Below are positions 35,091-47,030 of a stretch of 64,000 nucleotides of DNA, in pieces. A program made the position numbers and the translations under genes. The notes under the pieces are model-generated. The model did no database searches and had not been told where the DNA came from. It saw only the letters and a program-made list of their open reading frames with translations. Origin of the DNA: Oscheius dolichura (Eukaryota > Nematoda > Chromadorea > Rhabditida > Rhabditidae); assembly GCA_932521035.1 (NCBI GenBank), contig OW051495.1, forward strand, positions 12,276,001 through 12,340,000. The letters are read 5' to 3'. Each line of letters opens with the position of its first letter. The stretch's first letter is position 1.

Positions 35091-36012
35091 ATGAATATTG
35101 CACAGCTTAGGTGGAGTGGGCTTGTCACTAGTCTCTGCACAAACAAACCATTTGTTCAAGACGTTCTTCTCTTTTCTGTCGAACATCGGCTATACGTTAT
35201 GGAGTCGAACTTATCGCCATACGTTGTCAATCTTCTAATACGACAAGCTGGAGAAATGAAGACACATCTCGGGTAAGATCGGTGCCTCTCTTTATTGATC
35301 CCTATAGTTTACTTTTAAATAGTCTTGATGGGCTGCCACCTCATGTGCTGGCCAATCTTTACGAGGGACTCATGAAAGAACCTGCAAGAATTCATATTAA
35401 TCGACTACAAGATGCTACGAGTAGCCTGAAGCATCTTAAATTTGGTAGAGGACAGGCCACTGGCGAACAGTGGACCATCTGGATGCAAAATACAGTTCAA
35501 ACTATGGAGTGAGTCGTTTTGAATCATATGAACGTCGCCACAATACCATAATTGTTTTAATAGATCTCCCGTCTATTCTTTCATTAAAGACAACAGGTTA
35601 ATTAAGGCTCGCTTACCGTTTAATTAAACAGACGCTGGACACGATGTATCAGCAGGCACCGGCTCATTTCCGAGATAGTCTTCAACAGAGGCAAGAACAT
35701 CTAAGATATCTGAAGGAATATATTCCGTAATTTATTTTTTTCCCTATTTTTCTACTATGTCCATTAAGGAAATGTATCGCCGGTTTTGCCGGAGCAGAAC
35801 AAATACTGGGAAATTGGAACCAAATGGTCGGATTGTCTGACTCATCTAATTCTGCTGCAACATCGGCCTTTAACCTAGACGCCATAGCTCAGAGTCAAGC
35901 TGCTGCGGTACAAATGTGGAAAATTAGCTCCAGAACCGCTCACAGATACCTAAATCCTGAGGACACATTTGTAGTACGCCCACACAACTCCACGAATTAT
36001 TTTTATTACTAG
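35091..36012 (+). CDS. Unknown nematode protein with a 7-base microexon
   Basis: Not recognised. Exons: 35091-35272, 35323-35508, microexon 35590-35596, 35632-35726 and 35769-36012, giving about 237 residues in phase. The microexon (ACAACAG) is forced: the 33-base alternative from the acceptor at 35563 leaves the next exon in a stopped frame, whereas 7 bases restore a frame reading TLDTMYQQAPAHFRDSLQQR. The product is soluble and helical, with no signal peptide: LRWSGLVTSLC, LDGLPPHVLANLYEGLMKEP, QEHLRYLKEYIP and a Tyr/Phe end (NSTNYFYY). The ATG at 35091 follows a stop-containing region, but a further upstream exon cannot be excluded. Confidence 0.6.
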
Positions 36013-39000
36013 CTGGCAATAAAAGTACTGCTACAAATCACATATGTTTTAACCCAGTGGCGATGCCGATTCATTATAATGAATTTTGTGGCATTTTGCT
36101 TATTGGCAACTGATAATTTCATAAAATTATGGAGACGGGCAAAATTAGACTCTAGATGATTTATTTTCTGATTACCAGTGACTAAAGAACACTGGCAAAG
36201 TTTGACCCCGGACATTTTTTTTTCAATTGAACAACCTAAACGGGACTTGTCTTTGTCTCCATTTTTGCAACGTCTCTCCATCTTTTGTAATCCAGCTCTG
36301 TTGTCTGTCTGCCCTTGCCTAAATAAACAGAGTAGTTATTAATGTCTAAGCCCAGACACATAACTAGCAAAGATGGATAGATCACTTCCTTCCAAATTGG
36401 CTAAATTTTCCCTTCCTCCTAGCCATAAATGGGGAAAGAGAAGACGAGTAATACCTTATTCATTGGAGGGAGCCATCCAAGTGGCAATCTTCCGTTTATT
36501 CAGCAGCAGATACTCCGGCCTTTGGTCCTTTTTGTTATTAGATCCTCCGAATAAACGAAGAGAGAACTTTGCAACGTTGAAGTATTCTTCTCCTCAAAAT
36601 CTAATAACCCTGGCCCTCGTGGTCGTCTCCTCGGGGATTGAGGGACAGGGGATCCCCTTATCTCCTTCCGTCCTAAAAACCCACTCTCCCCTTATTTCCC
36701 TCCAGTCCTCCGTTTTTTTATCCCCCCTTTTTAATTACTTGTCCTATCTTTTTCCAATTTAAATCCCCCCTTCCCCGAACCTTCCGTAGAGCAGAAATTG
36801 CACAGAGACATCGTTATCTCGCACGTATTGGTCCCCGCGTCTCCCTCTAATTGGACTTCAATTGCATTTTTTTCCAGGAAATTCCTTCCAATTCAATCTG
36901 TCCTGTAGTATTACCAGGAAAAAAGGGAGAAAAAATCAGGGAAAAAAGTTTTGAAGTAACTTAATCCCGCCGCGTGGGTGGAACCCGGGAGGAGAGCTCT
37001 CCCAGACGTGGGAACACCTGTCGGCGTGTGAGGCGAGAAGGGAGGAAAAGGCATGGCAAAAACAAGGTCTCACTTTACCCTTATATCTTCCGCCTTGTTC
37101 TGAAGAACAAATTCTTATAATTTTAAGAGAGCAAAGTTGAGTTTCTGACCTTTTATCCATGCTCATTGCATTGGTGGTCTCGTCGCGCCTAATATCGGGA
37201 GCGTTGACTACGAATTTCTAGACTTGCAGAGTATTTTGCTCCTTTGGTTCTCATTTCCTAAGGGTACTGTAAGGCATCCACAAGGCCAAATTCAGGGTCC
37301 CTGACGCGATTGCGCGAGCTTAGAACAGGACGAATGGCAGCATGCCAGCAATCGCTTCAGGCGCTTCAGGATTCGAGTACCTTCTAACGTAGAAAAGGGT
37401 ATATTGGTCTGTTAAAGCGGCATAATATGAGGAAAAAATTCATTTCTTCTCTTCTGTGAACCCTTCAGAAGATGCCATTACCCTTCCGAGGAGGGGCACT
37501 CTCTCCGGGGGGTTCTCCAGCCGACGACGTAGGTAAAGAAGAGAGATAAACAACATCAAAAGGAGGAAGTTCTCTATTCACTGTTCTCCTCGTTTTTTTC
37601 CTCCAATTTAGAGGCATTTTATTTGTTTTGAGGTCGCCACGGCTACTATTTAATGGCCTCTGGTCTTCGTCCTCTTTCAATTTGTTTCTTTAAAAAGTGA
37701 CAAAAGCTTATTTATGCTCGTTTAGAGCTCTTAAACGTCCTTCCTCATTAAAATCCTCTTTTCCATGGTTCATGGTCTCCCTTTTCCTTCCGAGAGTTGT
37801 AAATCTGCAGCTGACATCATTGACGTCGGCCGTTTACAACCCGGTGGTCCTCCTCTGTTCTTTTTTTCGAAATTCACCGGGTTACCCAGCATTATGGGCC
37901 CGTCTAGCCGTTATAAATATTATTTTTTGGTGCTCTTTTGACTTACAGCCATACTTTTATTTTGGTGGCGAATATAGCAAAAGTTGTTATTTCCCCGCTC
38001 CCACAGTAAAGGAAACAGAGATGAGAAGCTTGTTTTCGCTGTGCCATGAAGTGAAAAGGAAAAATGATATATGTAGCCAAATTGGGGGCTAATTACGTGA
38101 ATATTAAGAGTCAAAGCGGGTGAAAAATAACTAAAAAGGGGCGAAAAACCTTGTGATGCTAAAAAATTTGGACTCTCATAAAGAAAAAGGACCGGCTCAT
38201 TAATCACGGCGGCACTCTTTGCACATTTAACACATGCTCTCCCAGAGTCTGCACATTGTGTCCCCCAGCTGAATCTGAGCCTCTTTCACACGTGTGTGGA
38301 ACCAGAGTCTGCTCTTTGCTTCCATTCTATTCTTTATGAAAATCCCCTCGGGGGCAGCCTGGGGGTCACATTTCATCTTCATATATTTCACCCCTCTACG
38401 CTTTTCCCGCCTTCCGTTCCAGATAAGATTTCAAAAAAAGACCAAGTGCAAAGCTAAAAGCTGACAAGAAAACTTTTTCAAAAAGCGATGCGTTCCTGTG
38501 TACTGAAGTACACCATTCGATAGAGAATCAAAATTTATATATGAATCCGAAGTCAGGAAGTTCCTAATGCACCCTGTTACACAGCAACACATATAGGGAA
38601 AGACTTGGAAATTTTTCAAAGAAATTCCTTTGCAAAATGAAAGCGACCGCTCAAAAGAAGCCAGAAAAATGGCAAAGAAATTAGCGAGGTCGAACATTGG
38701 TCTGTTGAACCGTAGCCCAACCGTTAGGCGAATTACAGTCAAAAGAGCCACAGTTACGCAATTGTAGCACAAATTTCCCACACACTCAAGCAATATAGTA
38801 CAGTTTGAACGCTAACTTACCTTAAAACCACAGGTAAAAGAGCCACAGTAACCCTTTTCTTCCCATTTCGAGGTCAAAAAACTAAAGGATGCCCCAGACG
38901 TATTTTGCTCTTCTTTAATTAGAGTTGCAAAAATCAAACCCTCCGGGAGACGACGGCTCTGATATCCTTCTAGACAATTAGAATATCTAAAATAGCCGCC

Positions 39001-40542
39001 ACAATTAACAACTACTGTGAGACTTTTCCCCTGATCTTGTGAGAGTGTTTTGCTCTCTTATCCTATTGCTATTTTCTCCTATGAACCCTTGCGTTTTCCG
39101 TTTCAAGGAAGTGATCATAGTGACAAACAGCTCGTTAGCGTCTCATCACTACCCTGCTCTCTCTGGAGAGGGCCGTTTCCAATCTCCTTCTACTCTATGC
39201 AGCGAAAAAAATAAACCAAAGAAGTCTCAAGAGGGACGCCCATTTTTGACAGATGTGACGTCAAAAGGGGAAAACTGGAACCCGGGATGGAGTGAGGGGT
39301 TCTTTGCAGTCTAACAAGCTGTATCACATTTCCTGTGACTGGCGGCCAGCCGGAGGAGGAGGTTACTCATTGGACTTGGGTCCTTTTTTCCCCATTTTCC
39401 CTCCTAAATTTATTGTTTTGAGCCTTGATTCTATAATTGGTTTGCCCGCTCTTGGGCACAAGAATTCGCCAGCCCCTGGCCGTGATGAATGTCTGACAAG
39501 TTTTAACGTTTTTAAAAAAACACTTTGGCGGCTGGGGAACACAGAGTCAAAAGGGGATCTCGTTGCTCTCTGAAAAAAGCGCTTTTTAACGTACATAAAC
39601 GTTTGTTTAATCCTAAAAATAGGATATAGGGCTGTCTAAGCGTGGCGCTTCAAGTGTGGGTTTTTCAAAGTTCAGGTCTCACAGAGCGCGTGCTTTCTTC
39701 TTTCTCAGTTTAATCCTACTTAAAGAAAGACACCTTTTTTTCCATAGAATCCAATTTTAAAGGTCTAATCTAAAGGCTGTGGAATTCTGTTACGGAATTT
39801 GGCTGTCCATCTGTGGTTTCCAAAACTCTCCAGCCTAAAATTCCCCGGAAGAGCGCACCCTGCCTCTCCCATGAACTTTCCCCCTCTGCAAAGCTGAAAA
39901 TCCTCCTCCTCGCTTTTTTCCCCATAAAAACACGGATTAAACGGTCAACAACAAATATTTAAGATGAGGAAATTCAGTGGTTAACGTATTTCAAAAGTGC
40001 TTGGAGCGTTCCGCCCCCTCCTATGCATATTCCCGCCGGGTATCCCCTCCACCAAGGGGCTATGGCCCCGTCTCTGACGTAAAAGGTGGCGTTGTTCGCT
40101 AGCTAGTCACATAGTGTCATAGCTTTGTTTCTCCTCTTCTTCTTCCTTTGTTTATTATCCCCTAGCCATGCCTTCATCCTCTCCCCTCATAACAATCATC
40201 ATAGTCATTGTCTTTCCCCCGTTCCTGTTCCGTAAATATGGCCCCCTCCCGTCTGAAGATACTCTTTGTTTCTCTCGTTTCACACTGTTAAAAGTGTTTT
40301 GGTTTTGTCTCCTCTTCTTTCAGAAATATGGGGATATCCGTTAAGTACTCTGCTGTGATTCAACAGCCACAGCAGCTGTCCATAGTCCCCCCTATCTTCT
40401 CCCCGTTTTCCCTTCTCACAATCTGTCATTTTCACGGGGTCTCTCAATGTTTCACAAACCACATTTTCCCTCCTCTCTGACAAATAGACACCATTCTATG
40501 ATTAATCATACGCTTTTTAGATAAAGAAGAGGAGAGAACAAG
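36013..40542. other. 4.5 kb gene-free stretch upstream of the globin gene
   Basis: No exon chain on either strand. Frames such as 36373-36762 plus and 38431-38793 minus lack support. Visible features: repeat words of the CCACAGTTA family near 38750-38770 and 38828-38850, many polypyrimidine tracts, and a GC-rich block at about 40010-40090 (CCTATGCATATTCCCGCCGG). It is most likely the extended 5' regulatory region of the globin gene, as long upstream regions are common for neuron-expressed nematode genes. Non-coding RNAs cannot be excluded by eye. Confidence 0.4.
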
Positions 40543-42617
40543 ATGGGACATGAGAATAGCAAAACGGCAAAATGTCAAGATAAACGCTATGATAATACGA
40601 GCTTCCAAAGGAAAGGTGAGTAGCAGCCAGGGGGAATCTCAGAGGACTTCTGCTTCCGTTTGAACGCCGTTTTTAAAAATTCAAGAAGTGCGGAAGATGC
40701 CTGTTCCAGGTTACGGTATTTCCGCCCATTCCCTAATCCGTTTCCAACAACTTTTTGTCCAGTTGGAAACATAACAAAAGTTGCTGATTCTCAATTTGAA
40801 CTTGAAATTCTGCCGCGTTTGTTCGCCAGTTTGGCAGAAGGTCCCCAGTAGAAAAATCTCGATATTTGCGGACGAGGATTACTGTAGCTATAAAAGCCCA
40901 CAAAAACAAAAGATCGCCTCCCAAAGGACCTTATCCTGGGCATAAATTCACCAGCCCTGATCATACTTCAAAGTCCAGGGTTCAAACTCCCGGTTCTTTC
41001 TTACCCTAGAAACTACAGCAAAGAACAGTTTATCGGCTCTTTTACACCGTTTTTCTTTAAAAAGATCATGAAGATTACGGTAATTAGGACCCCTGCAAAG
41101 GGAAGAGTATTACTATAACGATTTCAGAGAAGTCCAGCCTGAACCTGACTGACCTAGACCAGGGTAAGGGTTGTCTTCCTTTAAGTTCAATTAACATTAC
41201 CATGGCTGCTCTTCTCTAGCTTATCTCTAAACCCTAGAATGCATCTTTTTACCCATTATTCTGTCTATCTTTCAGAAATGTCCATGCAACATCTAGATCG
41301 CATAAGTGATCACCGTAAGTGAACACAGTGGGGAAAAATTGTATTGCGTATTCTATCCTGTGGTTGTTCCTAGAATATATGCTTCTCTGGCTTTAAAATT
41401 AGTGGTAGTGGTCGTCTACATCGCTTCAGCTTGTACTTTTATGAAAATAGTCATAATGCACCAGTAATCTTGGAAAATATCGCACTGTAGAGTTAGGTAC
41501 CGTACTAACCACCATTTCTCACTGTTTAGTCAGAAAATAGTCTAGAAATCTAGAAAGCGCAGCATATTTCGGGTTCAGGTAGCTCCGTGCAGCTAATTGA
41601 TTCTGAAGAGTGTAAGTCCAGCCACAGTTAGACAGCAGCAGTGTGCATATTTCTCTTTACTCTAGTTATAGTTCCATTTTTCCCTATTCATTAAAATAGA
41701 ATAGCGTTTTTCATTAACTACTACTTTTTCTCTCTCTTCTTACTCTAGTAATCTTTAAAAATTTCAGCGACGACCTGTTCTGCCGCCAATTTGGACGCGG
41801 TCTGCCCTGTTGGTCGCCACCGTTCCAACAGGTAACCGCGCTCTAATCCAAAATTCCTAAATTGTTTTTTTTCTTATTACAGTGCTCCAAATGAGAACGA
41901 CATCCTGCCGTCACGGTCCCCTAACCGGTCTCCTAAGAATACGAAACGAGCAGTGAACCACTTTCTAACCCGGAAGGATCGGGCAATTCTCATCAACTGC
42001 TGGAAGAAGACGAAAAAGGTTTTGCGTTTATTCATTTAGCCCTCGCCTCCTCCTCCGCAAAACCTAGAAAAGAACGCCACTTTCAGACGGGACCCGATCA
42101 CATCGGAATTAAGATCTTCTACATGATATTGACGGCACAACCAGACATCAAGGATATCTTCGATCTGGAGAAGGTTGCAGCGGGGCAGCTGAAGTATGAC
42201 ACACGGTTCAGGCAGCAGGCAATGGGTAGGTAGAATTTTGGGACGTTTTGGGACCCAAATATGATCAAACTGGCCAGTCTTTCAGTCTATACAAAAGTCT
42301 TCGACTACATAATGAAGAACTTGGAATATCCGGACAAATTGGAGTCACACTTCATTGTGAGTCATTTCCCCGCCATTCCCACTCTAATTTCTCCCCTTTC
42401 TCAGAATGTCGGCCGCCGTCATGCCGGCTATCAAAAACGTGGTTTTAATCCAGAATATTGGGATACTTTCATCGAATGTATGACACAAGCCGCGGCGGAA
42501 TGGGACACCAATCGGCAGCGACCCTCGCTCGAGGCGTGGAGAAATCTCGTGGAACATATCATTGACTTTATGAGGAGGGGATTCGACGAGGCCAACTCGA
42601 AGGGGCGACGGGGTTAA
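40543..42617 (+). CDS. Globin with possible N-myristoylation signal
   Basis: Haem protein of the nematode globin (glb) family. Exons: 40543-40615, 41276-41314, 41768-41831, 41883-42018, 42087-42225, 42286-42356 and 42405-42617; all phases close, about 245 residues. The N-terminus begins MGHENSKTAKC, a consensus-like myristoylation site (Gly2, Ser6) with a nearby Cys, so membrane attachment is likely. About 75 disordered residues lead into the globin fold (FLTRKDRAILINCWKKTKK). Next come DTRFRQQAMVYTKVF around the E helix (a Gln may occupy E7) and GRRHAGYQKRGF, with the proximal His (F8). The fold ends with EYWDTFIECMTQ and AWRNLVEHIIDFMRRGF. Acylated globins are usually redox or gas sensors rather than oxygen carriers. 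Two N-terminal introns are long (660 and 453 bases). Confidence 0.88.
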
Positions 42618-42832
42618 GAAGAATAAATCGACTACAGTATACTCTGACAAACTTCATAAGAGAAGATACGAGACTCATACATTCCTCGCAACGTATCGGA
42701 CACGGGTTCGACGTGCGCTTGTAGCCTTTTCATATGCCCTATAATTTATAGTCATTTTATACGATTTTTTTCTTCTTCTATTTCAATAAATTGTTTTTGC
42801 TAGTGAATGTTGTATATGTATTGTTAAATTTT

Positions 42833-44673
42833 TTATTTATTCCACTCAAATGCCCCTCTTCTTGACCGTGTCCTTCCATCTGCCGAGGATTCCAGTCCCG
42901 AATCTTTACTGGTAGCTGAAGCGGACCTCTGAAAGTAGAACGCTTGCTCTTTTTCTTAACGAACTCTCTGCAAGAGTACTGCCCTTGTTTCCTTCTGCAA
43001 AGTCTTCCCCCACTCTTTGAATAAATTATTCTAGCGGCACAGAAACATGAGACAAGGACAACCGAACAAAATGAAATGTTCGCAGGCCGCTTTTTGACGT
43101 AATCGGAGCATAATTGATTTAGCAAGAGGAAAATGCGAGGTGGGAGTGAAGGGGGAAAAGACTAAAAACTTACCGCCGGTCTAATTGGAGTACTGAGCAA
43201 TTCTCGGATGTCCGCATCGGAGTCATCGGAACTGCGGATTCGTTCTTCCAAATTCTGGAAGTTTTGATGCAAAAAACTGCCATAAAGGGTCTTGGGAGGA
43301 AATCTGTTTTTATGGATTACGGTTACTGTAGCTCAAAAATGGAAGCCCTGCCCCTACCTTAAATCTTCTGGGATGATCAATCATGACAATATTCTTCCGG
43401 AAATGATTAGGTTGCTCGGAAGATGGCCGAATTTTTACTGGAAGAGGATACGGTATAAAACCACAGTTAGACAGCCAAACCGTCATCATTAGGGGATTTG
43501 GAAGAAGGCCTCCTCCCATAAGCGCTAACAGCTCTCAAATTCGACTTCTTCGGCATCAAACTGTCTATAGAAGTACTCGGTTTTATTCCTTGGCTACTTC
43601 TCCTTTCAGGGACCATCAAATGATCAAATGTTGGCGAAACACTGACTAGGCTGTCTTCGTCTGCTTGATTCCTACATATTTCTGGAGAACTCCGTTTTCC
43701 TAGATAAAAAGAATACCGCACCTTCCAAACTAGTGACCCGCCTCTGGTAACCGTCTATTTCTTTCTGTAATTCCACTATTTTTATTTCCTTGACAGCATC
43801 CGACGCTTCTGCTCGGTCTCGGGCATTCTGTGTTTCTTCGAGCCGTTTAATCTTTAAGAATTAAAAGGGAAGAGAGAACAAGCTTACCAAGTCTTCAATC
43901 TCCGTATCTTTCTCCTCCAATTGGGAAACAATCTCACTATTTGGAAGGGAAATGGGTTGAGGGATCTAAAATTCACCATATTATCTTTCATGAAAACGTG
44001 GAGTTTAAAGTATCCAGGGATCGTAGATCTGTGATTGGGATCAATCCAAGAAGGGAGAAGGAGAGTAAAAAGTTATCGTTCCATAAACTACTGTAAACCT
44101 CTTCGGGCCCCGCGGATTTTTAGAGAATGTACAACCAAAACAGATCAAAGACAATTCTTGAGCAGTTCTTCCCCAATATTTCCATTTTCTTTTTCTTTAA
44201 CTCACAGTATTGAGATTAGTGACACTTCCCCTCCACTCGTCCTGTTTATCCAGTTCCTTCTTCATTGCATCCAATTGCCAGGTCTAAAAGTGACTTTTTA
44301 GTTCTCCCCTTACCCTAGAGTCTTCCCTACCCTGACGTCCAGCTGCTTCTTCATTTCGTCCCTCTCCTGTTCAGCTTTAACTGCTCTAAACGCCAGATTT
44401 TGGCGATCCTCTTGTTTCTGGTATTCCGGCCGGCGGTCTATTGATATCAATGGCGGTTCTGCTCCGTCCCTTTTTGGGATCAAGGAATGCATGGAGGGGA
44501 AACTAATAATCGAAGAGAATCGACTCGTCTTCTTTGTACTGAAAAATGGTAAACACAATGAGTACTAAACAGGCTACGCAGTGAAAAGGAACTTACCCAC
44601 TCCAGGTTGAACATGACCCGGATCTTGGCCTCTGTTGAAGATTTGTAATTTTTGTACTAGCCGCGGTGCCCAT
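42833..44673 (-). CDS. Coiled-coil protein with possible N-myristoylation signal
   Basis: Unknown family. The start MGTAASTKITNLQQ fits an N-myristoylation motif (Gly2, Ser/Thr6). Exons follow in phase: a Ser/Arg-rich segment, a long charged helix (EDRQNLAFRAVKAEQERDEM, KKQLDVR), then TWQLDAMKKELDKQDEW, SEIVSQLEEKDTEIEDL and IKRLEETQNARDRAEASDA, clearly coiled coil. A Ser-rich disordered region follows (VSPTFDHLMVPERRSSQG), then an acidic piece (IRSSDDSDADIRELLS) and a basic end (ADGRTRSRRGAFEWNK). One junction near 43493 is uncertain: the intron begins inside a dispersed repeat and two donors are possible. It is convergent with the globin gene, whose product also starts with a lipidation motif. 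Confidence 0.65.
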
Positions 44674-46469
44674 ACTCGTTTCCTATAAAAATAGGAAACA
44701 TTAATTTAAAACCCCGGTTAAAAAGTAGACAGAATTCGGAGAAAAAATGAACCTGAGAAGGCGAAAACTTCCGAAGACCAGAAACCTCACCCGGCGGCGC
44801 CTTCTGACGTTGTCTCATTTCACTCGGTCAACGGGGTTCACGCAAGGGAAAAGCATGAGATACATATAGCAATTATATCAATTTGGAGGGGGGAATAGGT
44901 TTATAGGAAAACGCGCAAGGAGGTAATAAAAAAGAAGGAAGTGGAGGGTCGGGTTCCTCCAAGAAGAGTAGCAAGAGGCAAGTGGGGATTGAACTGAAAG
45001 TGGAACCCTTACCGGAAGTGTTCATTGAGCCATTAAAAGCCCTACAAGTTCAGACGGCTAATAAGGACCACCCTCAGGGAAAACAGGCCATTTCAAACGT
45101 TTGAATACCGCTTATAACACCCCTTTTTTAGAACGATAATTGCTTGTTTTCAGGTAACCAAATAACGGGTTGAAACTTCCGGCTAGCCGCAGGGCTATTC
45201 TGGGCCAATTCTTTCAAAAACTTCCTCTTAAAATCAATATAATTTTAAAGAACAAGTCCGAGAGAATCCTATAATACAGCGAGAGAAAGCGGAAGAACAG
45301 GAGGAAGGAAGGAAGCCACCCTCCAGGGGCAATAACACAAACTCCGATCCTGGAGCAGACATCCCCTTCGGCCTAATTTATTCACCCACATTTATCTACA
45401 GAGCTGTTTTCCGGGCTATTAGCTTCGCGTGCAAAAATAGACTTCCCCCTGTGTCATCTCTCTTGTGCTTTATAGGGTCTACCACTCAAAATGGGGGTCT
45501 TGGACAGATAATTGGGATCAAAAATAGCAAATAGAAGGGCTGGGTCAAATGTTTTCAAATCTCCTTCCTTTTTATTACACGACTGGCTATTTGTAATGCG
45601 TGGGAAAGACCCACTGGAGACTCGTGGCGTCCATGGGAAGAAGGATAAACAGCCGAGGGCCCGAGATGGCCACCACGACCTTTTGTACTAATTCTACCCA
45701 TTAAAACCGTTAGACTACAGTAAGAATCATGGACATACGCAAGCGGAGAACATTATGGATACGAACACATAAAAGAACGGATAGCTTATACAAAGAATGA
45801 CTGGAAATATCCCTCTGACCTGATATCACAAGAGGCCCTTGCCGGCAAAATAACAAACTCCACGACTTCGATTATAGAAGCCATAAAAGCCGCCCGGGGC
45901 CACTAGTTTTCAAACTGGAGGCAGGACAGCCATTCAACGTGGCTTTACTTTTTAAGGATTTCACAACAGGAATGAGAAGAAAGCGATCTGCTCAAAAATG
46001 GGCTATTACGGTAGAATAGAGAGCGACAGCTAGACCAGGAAGCGTTTTCCAGCTTCTAGGGTATGTGACCCATGATTAGATTATACGTGATGCAGTTTTC
46101 CACCTTCTAGTTCAAAATTATTCAATACAAACGTGAAGCAAAAAAGGGGGAAGGGCTGTAGAACAAAGCATTCCGGTAGCAAAACTGGGATGAGAAATTC
46201 CTGAACAATTCGGCCTTTGAAAAAAGATTTTGTCGCTGCAAATTGCAGATTTCTTTTGAAGTAGAGAACCATCCGTAGGCTATTGATCGCCGTAGTAAAT
46301 TTTGATTTACAGAGCGCGTGATACAACTTATTGTTTGGTTGACGAACATTGTAGGGTTTCATCCTTGGGGTCACTCATCGATGACGTGCAGGCAAGCCTT
46401 ACAAGCCTTTGTTAGAATAGAGTTGGTGACCATTTCATGGAGGATACCAAGGAACCAATGTGATGATCA
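44674..46469. other. Intergenic, no gene recognised
   Basis: 1.8 kb with no supported exon. The minus frames at 46081-46374 are overlapping alternatives without splice structure. It should include the promoter of the coiled-coil gene. Confidence 0.35.
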
Positions 46470-46847
46470 GTGAAATTCGGCCCTCCTCCCGAAGGTGTGG
46501 ACGAGGAGATCTATTTTGGAGGATTGGGCTTTCATCGGTCAAGACTGAGAAAACGAGTATTTATAGAGGAACAAATCCAAGGGAATCTGGTGAGGTACTA
46601 TGAGAAGAAGAGGGAGGAGAGGCTGAAGAAGCCGCAGCACAAGACCATTAATTTGATGTTACGGAATAAAGAAAAACGCGCTAACTGCTATATTTTCACT
46701 AACAAATTCTATTGGGTAATTCCAGTGTCCCTTTGCCATAGCTATGAGAAGCCCTCTAATTTTGAAATTCAGATGTTGTCCGCTTACGGTAATCTGTCCA
46801 TTGTCCAGCCCGTTTTCGACTCGTTCAAATCCAAAACAATCTGTTAA
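46470..46847 (+). CDS. Two-exon fragment, basic protein of unknown function
   Basis: A long open stretch reads KFGPPPEGVDEEIYFGGLGF, then RSRLRKRVFIEEQIQGNLV and KKREERLKKPQHKTINLML, looking like a genuine charged, helical protein. A 51-base intron-like piece (46721-46771) can be removed in frame or read through. The stop is at 46845. No clear ATG precedes the open frame, so a 5' exon is missing or the gene is broken. It could be the front of the locus that continues at 47040. Confidence 0.4.
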   Translation: MKFGPPPEGVDEEIYFGGLGFHRSRLRKRVFIEEQIQGNLVRYYEKKREERLKKPQHKTINLMLRNKEKRANCYIFTNKFYWVIPVSLCHSYEKPSNFEIQMLSAYGNLSIVQPVFDSFKSKTIC

Positions 46848-47030
46848 TCCTTTTCCAATCATTCATCTCTCTTCTCATCTCGGCATCTGGTCGTTGTTTT
46901 TTCGCCAGTGATGCCTTTTGTTTTTATCTTTCGATGCATTTACAACGGGCTCTACAATATGCTATGGTTTGTTTCTTTTCTATTTTCTAACAAGATACAA
47001 AATTAAGGAAAACTAAAGAAACGGAAACAC

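Noticed and set aside
36373-36762. 129-codon plus-strand frame
   Set aside because: Composition looks random; there is no splice context or conserved motif.
40970-41000. tRNA-like GTTCAAACTCCC
   Set aside because: The T-stem closing pair is wrong and no cloverleaf could be formed upstream.
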